From positions 1-14,102 of the forward strand of contig JAEYUW010000031.1 of the NCBI GenBank assembly GCA_023432225.1: a stretch of 14,102 nucleotides of DNA, in the 5' to 3' direction. The stretch's first letter is position 1. Each line of letters begins with the position of its first letter. Both the position numbers and the translations under genes were made by a program. This document shows positions 1 through 7,580 of this stretch, in pieces. Under the pieces are notes generated by a model. It saw only the letters and a program-made list of their open reading frames with translations, was not told the origin of the DNA and searched no databases. The DNA comes from Verrucomicrobiota bacterium (GTDB lineage Bacteria; Verrucomicrobiota; Verrucomicrobiia; Opitutales; Opitutaceae).

Positions 1-90
1 GGGCCGGTCTCCGACCGGCCCAGTTCAACATCGCTCGCAAGATCTACCCGCGCATGGAATTTTTTCGGGCCGGTTGAAAACCGGCCCTAC
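1..90. repeat. REPIN-like inverted pair of palindromes (element A)
   Basis: There are two GC-rich hairpins. Arm 1 (1-21) is GGGCCGGT, loop ctccg, ACCGGCCC. Arm 2 (67-87) is GGGCCGGTT, loop gaa, AACCGGCCC. They are separated by about 45 bases. Arm 2 is followed by CTAC (87-90), which is GTAG on the minus strand. The spacer start (cagttcaacatcgctcgc) resembles that of the pair at 5079-5170. The left tag of arm 1 would fall outside the window. The layout matches REP doublets (REPINs). Confidence 0.75.
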
Positions 91-1058
91 TCCGCCAGCA
101 CCCGCCGCAACACCGGCCCGATGCGGCGCGCGAGCGCGCGGTTCGCGTAACCGGTCCACGCCACGGCGCTCGTCGTGTCGAGCGGCGCGCGCAGCGGTTT
201 GCCATCGGGAGCCGTGACGACACAGCCCGCCTCGCGCGCAATGAGCGCCGTGCAAATATCGTAAGGGTGACACGCCAGCGCACCGCTCAAACCCAGCCGC
301 GCGAACGCCAGCGGGCGCAAATCCGCGACGAAGCGATCGTGTCCCACGATCAACTCGTGGAGTTGGCCGCCGGTGCTCAGGTATTGATCGTCGAACACGT
401 CATTGCCCTCGCCGAGTTCGCGCAGGAGGCGCTCCTCGATTTCCGCGAGCCATGCCTTGCCGGCCGGGAAAAATTTCGCAACGAACGCAAAACCATGCCC
501 GAGCGTGCGCGCGCGCGACGGACGTGGAGTCAGCCTCGCCCGTTTGCCCGTGCGCAAATCGACGCGCTCGGCGCGCACGCCGCGCCCGCGCACGGCGCTG
601 AGTTGGTCCGCCGCGCCACTCTTGCTCGTGGGCAACTCGGTCATCGCCGCCACCACGAGGTCAGCGAGTGTATTCTTCGCCCCGCGTTGCGGCGCGAGTG
701 CGGCGAGGCTCCACGCGCTGCGCTTGTCGAACATCAGACCGCGCGTGCCGTCGATCGGATCGAGGATGAGTTTCCATCGGGTCGCGGCCACGGCCGTGCC
801 GCGCGGGAACGTGACCGCACCGCGCTCTTCGAGTCCTTCCATCACCAGTTCCACGGGCCAGGCGCGCGGCCAATGCCGCTCCAGCCACGCGAGCACCGTC
901 GCTTCACTGACCTTGTCGACCGCGTAGATCGTGTCGGCGGCAGTCACCGCGGCCACGCGCGAGAGCTTGGCCGTCCCGCGCCCGCGGGAAGCGACGACCG
1001 ACTCGCGGATCGAGTCCTGCAACTGGCAAAGCAAACGGCGCGCACGTTCGAGATTCAC
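87..1058 (-). CDS. Inositol monophosphatase family protein
   Basis: Predicted Mg2+-dependent, Li+-sensitive-type sugar or nucleotide phosphatase of the inositol monophosphatase/FIG fold, cytosolic. Counting from the GTG at 1058 (323 residues), the family signatures are present: Glu74 in VMEGLEERG, the metal site DPIDGTRG with Asp100 and Asp103, YLSTGGQLHEL around 226-236, and the C-terminal HPYDICTALIAREAG with Asp267, corresponding to the family's WDxAA Asp. The fold looks complete. The start is uncertain. I chose GTG 1058 because GGAAG lies 9 bases upstream and the following residues (NLERARRLLCQLQ) look like a natural N-terminus. ATG 1115 and GTG 1244 are alternatives in the same frame. 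The substrate (inositol phosphate, PAP or fructose bisphosphate) cannot be told from sequence. The last codons are GAG TAG, and the TAG lies in the tag of REP arm 2. The gene is divergent from the M14 peptidase gene. Confidence 0.85.
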   Translation of the reverse strand: MNLERARRLLCQLQDSIRESVVASRGRGTAKLSRVAAVTAADTIYAVDKVSEATVLAWLERHWPRAWPVELVMEGLEERGAVTFPRGTAVAATRWKLILDPIDGTRGLMFDKRSAWSLAALAPQRGAKNTLADLVVAAMTELPTSKSGAADQLSAVRGRGVRAERVDLRTGKRARLTPRPSRARTLGHGFAFVAKFFPAGKAWLAEIEERLLRELGEGNDVFDDQYLSTGGQLHELIVGHDRFVADLRPLAFARLGLSGALACHPYDICTALIAREAGCVVTAPDGKPLRAPLDTTSAVAWTGYANRALARRIGPVLRRVLAE

Positions 1059-1310
1059 GCCGGAGTTCTTCCGCCGAAACCGTGCGCTGACGAGGACGAA
1101 AATCCAGCCCGCCATCAGATCCGCGCTCGCCTCCTCCGTCGGCGCCAGCTCGACCTCGCGACCGTTCTGCCGATCGAAAAACTCGGCCGCATCCCGGCAC
1201 CCGGCGCACCGACTCCGCGGCCCGAGCCTCAGGTCCGCCCCCACTTATCCGCCACCGTGTCTTTGCGCCTTCCGTTTTTGCCCCTGGGCGACATCGTCGC
1301 GGTCTCGCGC
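1059..1310. other. Divergent intergenic region
   Basis: This is the gap between the chosen start of the minus-strand phosphatase gene and the plus-strand peptidase gene. The phosphatase frame stays open to 1244, so part of this stretch may be coding if an earlier start is used. I see no convincing -35/-10 pair, operator or hairpin here. Confidence 0.5.
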
Positions 1311-3149
1311 ATGAACCACCGTCTGCTGCTCGCCGCCGTCCTCGCCGCACCGTTCGCCTGGGCCAACTCGCCGCAGGATTTCCTGCCGCCCGCTCCCGCC
1401 TGGCACGGCGCGAGCGAAGCGCTGATCGCTCCGCCTGACCATCCGTGGATCACGCCAGCGGAGAAGACCGGCCTCACCGATTCGCCGAACTACGCCGCGA
1501 CCCTCGCCTGGCTCGAACAACTCGCGGCCGCATCGCCGCGCGTGAAGCTCCTCGATTTCGGCGCCACCGCGCAAGGCCGTCCGCTCTGCCTCGTGGTCGT
1601 CAGTGCAGAAGGAGCCGAAAGCCCCGAAGCGCTCGCGAAAAATGGCCGCCCCACGCTCCTCGCCCAGGCGGGAATCCACGCCGGCGAGATCGACGGTAAG
1701 GACGCGAGCCTGATGCTGCTGCGGGACCTCGCGTTCGGCGGGCAGGCGGCGCTGCTGGAGAAGGCGAACTTCCTTTTCATTCCCGCGCTCAACGCCGATG
1801 GCCACGAGCGAGCCTCCGAGTGGAACCGCCCTAATCAGCGCGGCCCCGTGCACCAAGGCTGGCGCACCACGGCGCAGAACCTGAATCTGAACCGCGACTA
1901 CATGAAAGCCGACGCGCCCGAGATGCGCGCCCTGCTCGAGGTGCTCAACGCCTGGCAGCCGTCGCTGTATCTCGACCTGCACGTCACCGACGGCATCGAT
2001 TACCAATACGACATCACCTACGGCTTCAACGGCGAGCGCTCCACCTTCGCGTGGTCGCCAAAAATCGCCGCGTGGTTGAGTGAAACGCTGCGCCCACAAG
2101 TCGATCGCGCGCTCACCGCCACGGGCCATATTCCCGGTCCGCTGATCTTCGCGCAAAACAACCGCGACCTCACGGAGGGCATCGGCATGGGCACGTCGTC
2201 GCCGCGCTTCTCGCACGGCTATGGCGACCTGCGCGGCATTCCCACGATCCTCGTCGAAAATCACTCGCTCAAACCCTATCGCCAGCGCGTGCTCGGCACC
2301 TACGTGCTGCTCGCCGCGATGTTGCGCACTCTCGGCGACGACGCCGCTAAAGTCCGCGCGGCCATCGCGGAAGATCGCGCCGCGCGTCCCGACAAGTTAC
2401 CCGCCAACTTCGACCTGCCCCGTGAAACCGGCGCGACGATCGACTTCGCCGGCATCGCTTACGAGACCTACGATTCGCCCGCCTCCGGCACGAAGGAAGT
2501 CCGCTGGCTCGGCACGCCGAAAATGTATCCCGGGCTGCCCATTCACCTCGACCGCCCCGCCGCCACGCTCGTGCGCCCGAAAGCGTTCTACGTTCCGGTG
2601 TCAAAGCCCGAGATTATCGAGCGCCTGCATGCCCACGGTATCGAGTTCGACGAACTCAGCGAAACCACCACGGTCCGCGTCACGCTCGCGCGGCTAGTGA
2701 ATCCCAAGCCCGCCGCCGCGCCGTTCGAGAGCCGTCAGTCGCTCAAGTTCGAGCGCCTCACGTGGGAAACGCGCGACGAAACCTACCCCGCCGGTTCGGT
2801 GCGAGTCTCGACGGATCAACCGCTCGGCAACCTGGCCATGATGCTGCTCGATCCGCTCAGCGACGACTCGTTCCTCGCGTGGGGCTTCTTCCCGGAAATT
2901 CTGCAACGCACCGAATACATCGAAGGCTACGTGATCGCGCCGCTCGCCGAGAAGATGCTCGCCGACGACCCGAAGCTGCGAGCCGAGTTCGAAGCCAAGC
3001 TCTCCGCCGAGCCCGAGTTCGCGAAAAATCCGACGGCGCGCCTGCAGTGGTTTTATCGCCGCAGCAAATTCTACGACGAACGCCACCTGCTCTATCCCAT
3101 CGGCCTGGAACGCGACGAGGCCGCGCCGCTGAGCACCGTAAACAAATAG
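1311..3149 (+). CDS. Secreted M14-family zinc carboxypeptidase
   Basis: Predicted metallocarboxypeptidase (peptidase family M14), 612 residues, exported. Residues 1-19 form a signal peptide (MNHR, hydrophobic core, AWANS). The Zn ligands are visible as HAGE (His123, Glu126) and His224 in YLDLHVTD. NLNRD with Arg195 matches the substrate-binding Asn-Arg region. Glu316 in ILVENHS is a candidate general base, placed as in carboxypeptidase A. A C-terminal part of about 260 residues (after ~350) follows the catalytic domain, with no motif that I recognise. The frame is open far upstream, but ATG 1311 is the first start that leads straight into a signal peptide. No Shine-Dalgarno sequence is visible. 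It likely digests peptides outside the cytoplasm; the substrate is unknown. The TAG stop abuts a decayed REP palindrome (3150-3165). Confidence 0.88.
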   Translation: MNHRLLLAAVLAAPFAWANSPQDFLPPAPAWHGASEALIAPPDHPWITPAEKTGLTDSPNYAATLAWLEQLAAASPRVKLLDFGATAQGRPLCLVVVSAEGAESPEALAKNGRPTLLAQAGIHAGEIDGKDASLMLLRDLAFGGQAALLEKANFLFIPALNADGHERASEWNRPNQRGPVHQGWRTTAQNLNLNRDYMKADAPEMRALLEVLNAWQPSLYLDLHVTDGIDYQYDITYGFNGERSTFAWSPKIAAWLSETLRPQVDRALTATGHIPGPLIFAQNNRDLTEGIGMGTSSPRFSHGYGDLRGIPTILVENHSLKPYRQRVLGTYVLLAAMLRTLGDDAAKVRAAIAEDRAARPDKLPANFDLPRETGATIDFAGIAYETYDSPASGTKEVRWLGTPKMYPGLPIHLDRPAATLVRPKAFYVPVSKPEIIERLHAHGIEFDELSETTTVRVTLARLVNPKPAAAPFESRQSLKFERLTWETRDETYPAGSVRVSTDQPLGNLAMMLLDPLSDDSFLAWGFFPEILQRTEYIEGYVIAPLAEKMLADDPKLRAEFEAKLSAEPEFAKNPTARLQWFYRRSKFYDERHLLYPIGLERDEAAPLSTVNK

Positions 3150-3211
3150 CCGACTTCAGCCGGTCACGCGCAGACGCACCGCGTCCGTGGAGGCGGGGCC
3201 ATCAGCCCCGC
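3147..3211. repeat. Degenerate REP and adjacent hairpin after the M14 gene
   Basis: The stop codon TAG (3147-3149) is followed directly by CCGACTTCAGCCGGTC, a mutated and slightly shortened version of the arm GGCCGGCTTCAGCCGGCC seen at 5083-5100. A second hairpin, GCGGGGC-catca-GCCCCGC, lies at 3193-3211. Together they resemble a decayed inverted pair. The second hairpin could also help end transcription, but it has no T-tract. Confidence 0.5.
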
Positions 3212-3232
3212 GAGGCACACGCTAACTGCCAG

Positions 3233-3311
3233 GTAGGTGGCGCGCTTGCCGCGCCACTCGTGCGAGCACGGCCCAGTCAGCGGAGGAGTTGCGCGCAAGC
3301 GCGCAACCTAC
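3233..3311. repeat. REPIN-like inverted pair, second sequence class (element C)
   Basis: GTAG (3233-3236) is followed directly by the hairpin GTGGCGCG-cttgc-CGCGCCAC (3237-3257). After about 30 bases comes the hairpin GTTGCGCGC-aa-GCGCGCAAC (3288-3307), followed directly by CTAC (3308-3311). The reverse complement of the right end (ggtaggttgcgcgcttgcgc) aligns closely with the left end (ggtaggtggcgcgcttgccg), so the two are inverted copies. The arm sequence differs from elements A and B, so this is a separate REP class. Confidence 0.75.
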
Positions 3312-3330
3312 CCCGCCCCGCCCCTCTCTT

Positions 3331-3355
3331 GTAGGGCTCGACCTCGCGTCGAGCC
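3331..3355. repeat. Single GTAG-tagged REP palindrome
   Basis: GTAG (3331-3334) is followed by GGCTCGAC-ctcgc-GTCGAGCC (3335-3355), a perfect 8-bp stem. A similar core, GCTCGAC-gaa-GTCGAGC, recurs at 3485-3501 without the tag. Confidence 0.65.
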
Positions 3356-3416
3356 TCGGCGACGAACGCGACACCGGTCGCGATTATCTGAAGAAGTGAC
3401 GTTCGCCGCGCAGCGG

Positions 3417-3448
3417 GTAGGGCGCGCCCGGGCGGCGTCGCGCCGCCC
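3417..3448. repeat. GTAG-tagged GC palindromes
   Basis: GTAG (3417-3420) is followed by the palindrome GGCGCGCC (3421-3428) and by the hairpin GGGCGGCG-tcg-CGCCGCCC (3430-3448). This fits another REP copy of the GC class, although folding is ambiguous because GGCGCG can also pair with the downstream CGCGCC. Confidence 0.5.
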
Positions 3449-3484
3449 CTTCCCGCCCCGCACGTTCCTTGTTGGTTATCGCGA

Positions 3485-3558
3485 GCTCGACGAAGTCGAG
3501 CAGCTTGTCGGACCGTAGCCTTGCGCGAAGGCCGATGGCTATCCAGCGAGCGCTGGAT
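3485..3558. repeat. Two untagged perfect hairpins upstream of asnS
   Basis: GCTCGAC-gaa-GTCGAGC lies at 3485-3501 and ATCCAGCG-ag-CGCTGGAT at 3541-3558. Neither is followed by a T-tract, so they do not look like intrinsic terminators. The first shares its stem with the REP at 3331-3355 and may be its inverted partner. Confidence 0.5.
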
Positions 3559-3676
3559 CGCTTCGTCGCTGCGCTCCTCGCCATGACACTTGGGGCAAAG
3601 GTGCGCTCACTCGCCCGCGTCATATCGAGTTTGCCAACCGCTCCGCGCGCCGCTTGGTTCGAAGCCCTTTTCCGCC

Positions 3677-5077
3677 ATGCAACGCACTCTCGTCAAAGAC
3701 GCGCACAACGCCACCGCACCGAACGATTCGATCCTCCTCCAAGGCTGGGTCCGCACCCGCCGCGACGCCAAGGCCTTTTCGTTCATCGAGCTCAACGACG
3801 GCTCGTGCCTCAAGGGCATGCAAGTGATCGTCGATGCCTCGCTGCCCGACTACGCGCAAGTCGCCCGCGCCAACACCGGCGCGTCCGTCGAAGTGCACGG
3901 CAAGCTCGTCGAATCGAAGGGCGCCGGCCAGAAATGGGAAGTCGTCGCGACGAAGTTCACCGTGCTCGGTGAGGCCGACGCGACTTACCCGCTCCAGAAA
4001 AAGGGGCACACGCTCGAGTTCCTGCGCGAGATCGCGCACCTGCGTCCGCGCTCGAATCTCTTCGGCGCCGTCTTCCGCGTCCGGAGCCGCCTCGCGTATG
4101 CGGTGCACCAGTTTTTCCAGAACAAGCAGTTCCACTACGTGCACACGCCGATCATCACGGCGAGCGACGCCGAAGGCGCGGGCGACATGTTCCGAGTGAC
4201 GACGTTCGACGTCGCCAACCCGCCGCGCACCGAGGACGGCAAGCACGTCGACGACGCGAAGGATTTCTTCGGCAAGAAGGCGTTCCTCACCGTGTCCGGT
4301 CAGCTCGAGGGCGAGATCTTCGCGCACGCACTGAGCAGCATCTACACGTTCGGCCCGACGTTCCGCGCCGAGAACAGCAACACCTCGCGCCACGCCGCCG
4401 AGTTCTGGATGATCGAGCCCGAAGTCGCGTTCTGCGACATCCACGGCAACATGGACCTCGCCGAGGAGTTCGTGAAATACCTCATCCGCGACGCCAAGGA
4501 GCACTGCGCGGCCGATCTCGAATTCTTCTCCAAGTTCGTCGACAAGGACCTGCTCGCACGCCTCGACTTCGTCCTCGAAAAACCGTTCGTCCGCTGCAGC
4601 TACACCGAGGCGATCGAGATCCTCGAGAAGAGCGGCAAGACGTGGGAGCACCCGGTCGCGTGGGGCGCGAATCTCCAGGCGGAGCACGAGCGCTACCTCA
4701 CGGAGGAGCACTTCAAGTGCCCGACGACGGTCTACAACTACCCGCGCGCGATCAAAGCGTTCTACATGCGCGCCAACGATGGCTGCGCGCCCGGCCGCGA
4801 AACGGTCGCGGCGATGGACCTGCTCGTCCCCGGCATCGGCGAAATCATCGGCGGCAGCCAGCGCGAGGAGCGTTTGGAAAAACTCCGCGAAGGCATGGCG
4901 CTGCACCACCTCGACGAGAAGGCCTACTGGTGGTATCTCGACCTGCGTCGCTACGGCAGCGTGCCGCACGCGGGCTTCGGCCTCGGCTTCGAGCGCATGC
5001 TTATGTTCGTGACCGGCGTGGGCAACATCCGCGACGTGATCCCGTTCGCCCGCACGCCGGGCACGGCGGACTTCTGA
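3677..5077 (+). CDS. asnS: Asparagine--tRNA ligase
   Basis: Class IIb aminoacyl-tRNA synthetase that charges tRNA-Asn with asparagine in the cytoplasm. The protein is 466 residues, the same length as the E. coli enzyme as I recall it. Residues ~18-100 form the N-terminal OB-fold anticodon-binding domain (LQGWVRTRRDAKAFSFIELN). The catalytic domain follows. Motif 2 is FRAENSNTSRHAAEFWMIEP (229-248), and motif 3 is GFGLGFERML (433-442), followed by TGVGNIRDVIPFARTP. The FRAENSNTSRH signature separates AsnRS from AspRS and LysRS. ATG 3677 gives the standard AsnRS N-terminus; the upstream open frame (to 3590) is not conserved-looking. No Shine-Dalgarno sequence is visible. It stands alone, downstream of a palindrome-rich gap and convergent with the permease gene. 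Its presence suggests direct tRNA-Asn charging rather than sole reliance on transamidation. Confidence 0.97.
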   Translation: MQRTLVKDAHNATAPNDSILLQGWVRTRRDAKAFSFIELNDGSCLKGMQVIVDASLPDYAQVARANTGASVEVHGKLVESKGAGQKWEVVATKFTVLGEADATYPLQKKGHTLEFLREIAHLRPRSNLFGAVFRVRSRLAYAVHQFFQNKQFHYVHTPIITASDAEGAGDMFRVTTFDVANPPRTEDGKHVDDAKDFFGKKAFLTVSGQLEGEIFAHALSSIYTFGPTFRAENSNTSRHAAEFWMIEPEVAFCDIHGNMDLAEEFVKYLIRDAKEHCAADLEFFSKFVDKDLLARLDFVLEKPFVRCSYTEAIEILEKSGKTWEHPVAWGANLQAEHERYLTEEHFKCPTTVYNYPRAIKAFYMRANDGCAPGRETVAAMDLLVPGIGEIIGGSQREERLEKLREGMALHHLDEKAYWWYLDLRRYGSVPHAGFGLGFERMLMFVTGVGNIRDVIPFARTPGTADF

Positions 5078-5078
5078 G

Positions 5079-5170
5079 GTAGGGCCGGCTTCAGCCGGCC
5101 CAGTTCGACGTCACTCGCCGACGTCACTCGCAAACGCACATCCGCTTGGGCCGGCTGAAGCCGGCCCTAC
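5079..5170. repeat. REPIN-like inverted pair (element B)
   Basis: GTAG (5079-5082) leads into GGGCCGGC-ttca-GCCGGCCC (5082-5101). The mirror copy, GGGCCGGC-tgaa-GCCGGCCC (5148-5167), ends in CTAC (5167-5170). The two arms are exact reverse complements. The element fills almost all of the gap between the convergent asnS and permease genes. Its right tag contains the permease stop codon. It may act as a bidirectional barrier at the 3' ends. Confidence 0.85.
5106..5131. repeat. 13-bp perfect tandem duplication inside the REP spacer
   Basis: CGACGTCACTCGC occurs at 5106-5118 and again at 5119-5131. Element A carries one related copy (caacatcgctcgc), so this looks like a recent slippage duplication in the spacer. 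Confidence 0.85.
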
Positions 5171-7572
5171 TCCGTGCGCAGCAATTTCACTACGTCGACC
5201 TTGCCGGCGCGGAGCGCGGGCCACCAGCACGCGGGCAGCGCGACCAGCAGCATCAGCACTCCGACGACACCGAAAATCACGGGATCGGCGCCACTCGTGC
5301 CGTAGAGCACCGCGGTCATCAGTCGCGACAGCCCCCACGCGATCGCGAGTCCGCCGACCACGCCGAGCGCGGCGAGCACGAGGCCGCCGCGCAGCACCAG
5401 CCATTTCAGGGAGTTCGGTGTCGCGCCAAACGTCAGCCGGATGCCGAACTCCGCGCGCCGCTGCGCCACCGAGTAGGACATCATCGCGAACAGCCCGAGC
5501 ACCGCCAGCAACAGCGCGAGGCCGCCGAGCACCTCGAGCGCCGTCATCACGAAGCGCTCGGTGTTGATCTCGGATTTCAGCTGCTGCTCAAAGCTGGTGA
5601 CCGACATCACGGCGAACTTGGGTTCGATCTCGTAGATGGCCCGACGCACCTCCTGATTGAACTGCGGCCCAGGCTTCATCGCGGTCTGCAGCAGGAGATT
5701 GAAACTCGTGTAACCTTTCTGCTGCCAATACGGGAAATAAAACCGCGGCTTCGCCTCCGTGCGCGCTGAGCGGATGTCGCCGACGACACCAACGATCTCC
5801 CACTTTTGCGCTCCCCACAGCTCGATGCGCTCGCCCAGCGGACTGCGCCCCGGGAAAAAGTTGCGCGCGAAAGTCTCGCTCACCACGACGGCGACGGGGT
5901 CGCCGGTCCGCAGTTCGGCCAGCGATTTGCCCGCGCGCAACGGGATGCCGAGCAGTTCCAGTGCGTCAGGCATCATGACGTGCGGCGCCGCGTCCACCTC
6001 GCCCGCGTCGGGTCGGCCGACAAGTTTGATCTTCATCGGGCCGAAAAAGCTCGGGCTGAAATTCGTGGCGGCAAAACTGGCGACCGTCACTCCCGGCACC
6101 GACTTCAGGCGTTCGACGACTTGTTTGAAACGCTCCAGCCGCACATCCGCCTTGAGATTCTCCTCGCGTGAAATGCGCAGGTTCACGACGAAGCGATTCG
6201 CCGTCTGAAAACCGGGCTCGTAATCCTGCAAACGCTGAAAGGTCCGGATCATCAGTCCGGTGCCGGCGAGCAACGCCACCGCGAGCGTCGCCTCGATGAC
6301 GACCATCGTGCTGCGAATCCGCCGCATCCGCCGGCTGTCGCCGGTGCCCTGGCCGCTGTCTTTCATCGCGTCGTTCACGTTCATCTGCGCCGCGCGCCAC
6401 GCCGGACCGCTGGCGACAAGCAGGCCCGTCACGACGCCGAGCAGCGCGAGATAGCCGAGTGTTTCCCAACTGAGCGTGATCGCGCGGAAGCTGCTGTCCT
6501 CCGCTCCGGGCGCCACCGCGAGCAACGCCGGCAACAGCCACTTCGCCACCATGACGCCGCAGCAAATCGCGAGGACGGACAACACGAGCGCCTCGATCAA
6601 AAACGGCCGCGCGACCGCCCAGCGTCCTGCGCCGAGCGCGAGGCGGATGCCGGTGTCGCGTCGCCGATCAAGCGAGCGGACGAGCATGAGATTGCCGGCG
6701 TTCACGCACGCGATCAGGTAGAGAAACGCCACCGCCACGACGCCCGTCCACTGCATCACGACGTAGCGCTGGTAACCGTCGAACTCCGGCTGCGCGTCGA
6801 TCGGTTTCACCACCGCCTGGAATTTCCCCATCGGCTCCGCGTAAGGTTGCCCCTGCTCCGGCAGGATCGTGCGCAGCTCGGTCTGCGCCTCCGCGAACGT
6901 CACCCCGGGGCGCAACCGGGCGATGGTCGCCATATTGTTGAAGGCCGTCTGCGGCGTGCTCACCCGCGGCACGATCAGCGGGACAAACAGGCGCCCGCCC
7001 GACGTGTTGAACGGCATGCGGAAATCCTCCGGCAACACGCCGACAACCTGATAAGTGCGCTCGTTCAGCCGGATCTCCTTGCCGACGATCGCGGGGTCGG
7101 AGCCGAAGCGATTGCGCCAAAAGTTAAACGTGAGCAGCGCGACATTTTCGCCGCCCGGCTGGCCGTCGATCGGCAGAAACGTCCGACCGAGCATCGGCGC
7201 GACGCCGAGCACGGTAAAATAATTCGCGGTCACGCGCGCGACCGTCACGCCCTCCGGCTCGCCGTTGACGACGAGGTTGAGCGAGTCGCTGGTGCCGCCG
7301 GCGAGCGTCGCGAGTGTTCTGGCCCGTTCCTGATAAGCGAGGTAGCGCGCGAGAAAGGACTGATTGGGATAACGCGAACCCTGGAAAATCGCCTCCACCC
7401 GGACCAGTTGGTCGATGTCCGCGAAATTGAACCGCAAGAGCAGCGATCCTTTCAACGAACTGTGCAACGCCGCGGCGGTGCCGACGCCGAGCGCCAGCGT
7501 GAAAATGACAGTGAGGGCGTAACCTGGCGCGCGTGCCAGCGAGCGGCACACGACACGGAATTCCGAGAGCAT
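5167..7572 (-). CDS. ADOP/MacB-type ABC transporter permease
   Basis: Inner-membrane protein of 801 residues with the architecture of the ADOP (acidobacterial duplicated orphan permease) family, two FtsX/MacB permease halves in one chain. TM1 is at ~18-40, followed by a MacB-type periplasmic domain (~41-270). Three TM segments lie at ~273-298, ~323-352 and ~370-392. A second half starts with a TM at ~421-442, a second periplasmic domain (~443-670) and three TMs (~676-701, ~727-750, ~764-784). Both halves carry the family's cytoplasmic motif: TGIRLALGAG (307-316) and FGIRLTFGAT (709-718). ATG 7572 gives the usual MLSxxR N-terminus; the frame is open further upstream to 7701, but that part looks non-coding. 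No ATPase subunit is nearby, as usual for this family. The substrate is unknown; related MacB proteins act as mechanotransmission exporters. The stop is GAG TAG in a REP tag. Confidence 0.9.
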   Translation of the reverse strand: MLSEFRVVCRSLARAPGYALTVIFTLALGVGTAAALHSSLKGSLLLRFNFADIDQLVRVEAIFQGSRYPNQSFLARYLAYQERARTLATLAGGTSDSLNLVVNGEPEGVTVARVTANYFTVLGVAPMLGRTFLPIDGQPGGENVALLTFNFWRNRFGSDPAIVGKEIRLNERTYQVVGVLPEDFRMPFNTSGGRLFVPLIVPRVSTPQTAFNNMATIARLRPGVTFAEAQTELRTILPEQGQPYAEPMGKFQAVVKPIDAQPEFDGYQRYVVMQWTGVVAVAFLYLIACVNAGNLMLVRSLDRRRDTGIRLALGAGRWAVARPFLIEALVLSVLAICCGVMVAKWLLPALLAVAPGAEDSSFRAITLSWETLGYLALLGVVTGLLVASGPAWRAAQMNVNDAMKDSGQGTGDSRRMRRIRSTMVVIEATLAVALLAGTGLMIRTFQRLQDYEPGFQTANRFVVNLRISREENLKADVRLERFKQVVERLKSVPGVTVASFAATNFSPSFFGPMKIKLVGRPDAGEVDAAPHVMMPDALELLGIPLRAGKSLAELRTGDPVAVVVSETFARNFFPGRSPLGERIELWGAQKWEIVGVVGDIRSARTEAKPRFYFPYWQQKGYTSFNLLLQTAMKPGPQFNQEVRRAIYEIEPKFAVMSVTSFEQQLKSEINTERFVMTALEVLGGLALLLAVLGLFAMMSYSVAQRRAEFGIRLTFGATPNSLKWLVLRGGLVLAALGVVGGLAIAWGLSRLMTAVLYGTSGADPVIFGVVGVLMLLVALPACWWPALRAGKVDVVKLLRTE

Positions 7573-7580
7573 AGGGGTTG

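Larger units (their letters stand above)
3150..3676. other. 527-base intergenic region filled with palindromes
   Basis: No convincing gene is found between the M14 peptidase gene and asnS. Open frames here are short, arginine-rich shadows of high GC. Besides the elements listed separately, there is a hairpin CGCGAC-accg-GTCGCG at 3367-3382. The stretch 3551-3590 (cgctggatcgcttcgtcgct and on to ccatgacac) resembles a dispersed intergenic repeat type seen in many genomes. The last ~75 bases before asnS show no Shine-Dalgarno sequence, T-box or leader-peptide signature. Confidence 0.7.

Noticed and set aside
267..1310. Plus-strand open frame of ~348 codons running into the M14 gene
   Set aside because: It is antisense to the phosphatase gene, whose motifs are clear. 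The translation is Arg/Ala/His-rich without domains. The signal peptide at 1311 marks the real start.
3331..3399. Short reading frame ending DERDTGRDYLKK-stop, possibly a gene remnant
   Set aside because: Its upstream half is the REP palindrome and there is no start codon or longer homologous-looking stretch.
3150..3676. CRISPR array or tRNA cluster suggested by the many repeats
   Set aside because: The palindromes differ in sequence and spacing, there are no regular spacers, and no tRNA-like TTCGA arm with an acceptor stem was found.
3620..4969. Long minus-strand open frame (449 codons) opposite asnS
   Set aside because: asnS is certain on the other strand. The antisense protein is a Val/Glu/Arg-rich shadow typical of high-GC codon usage.
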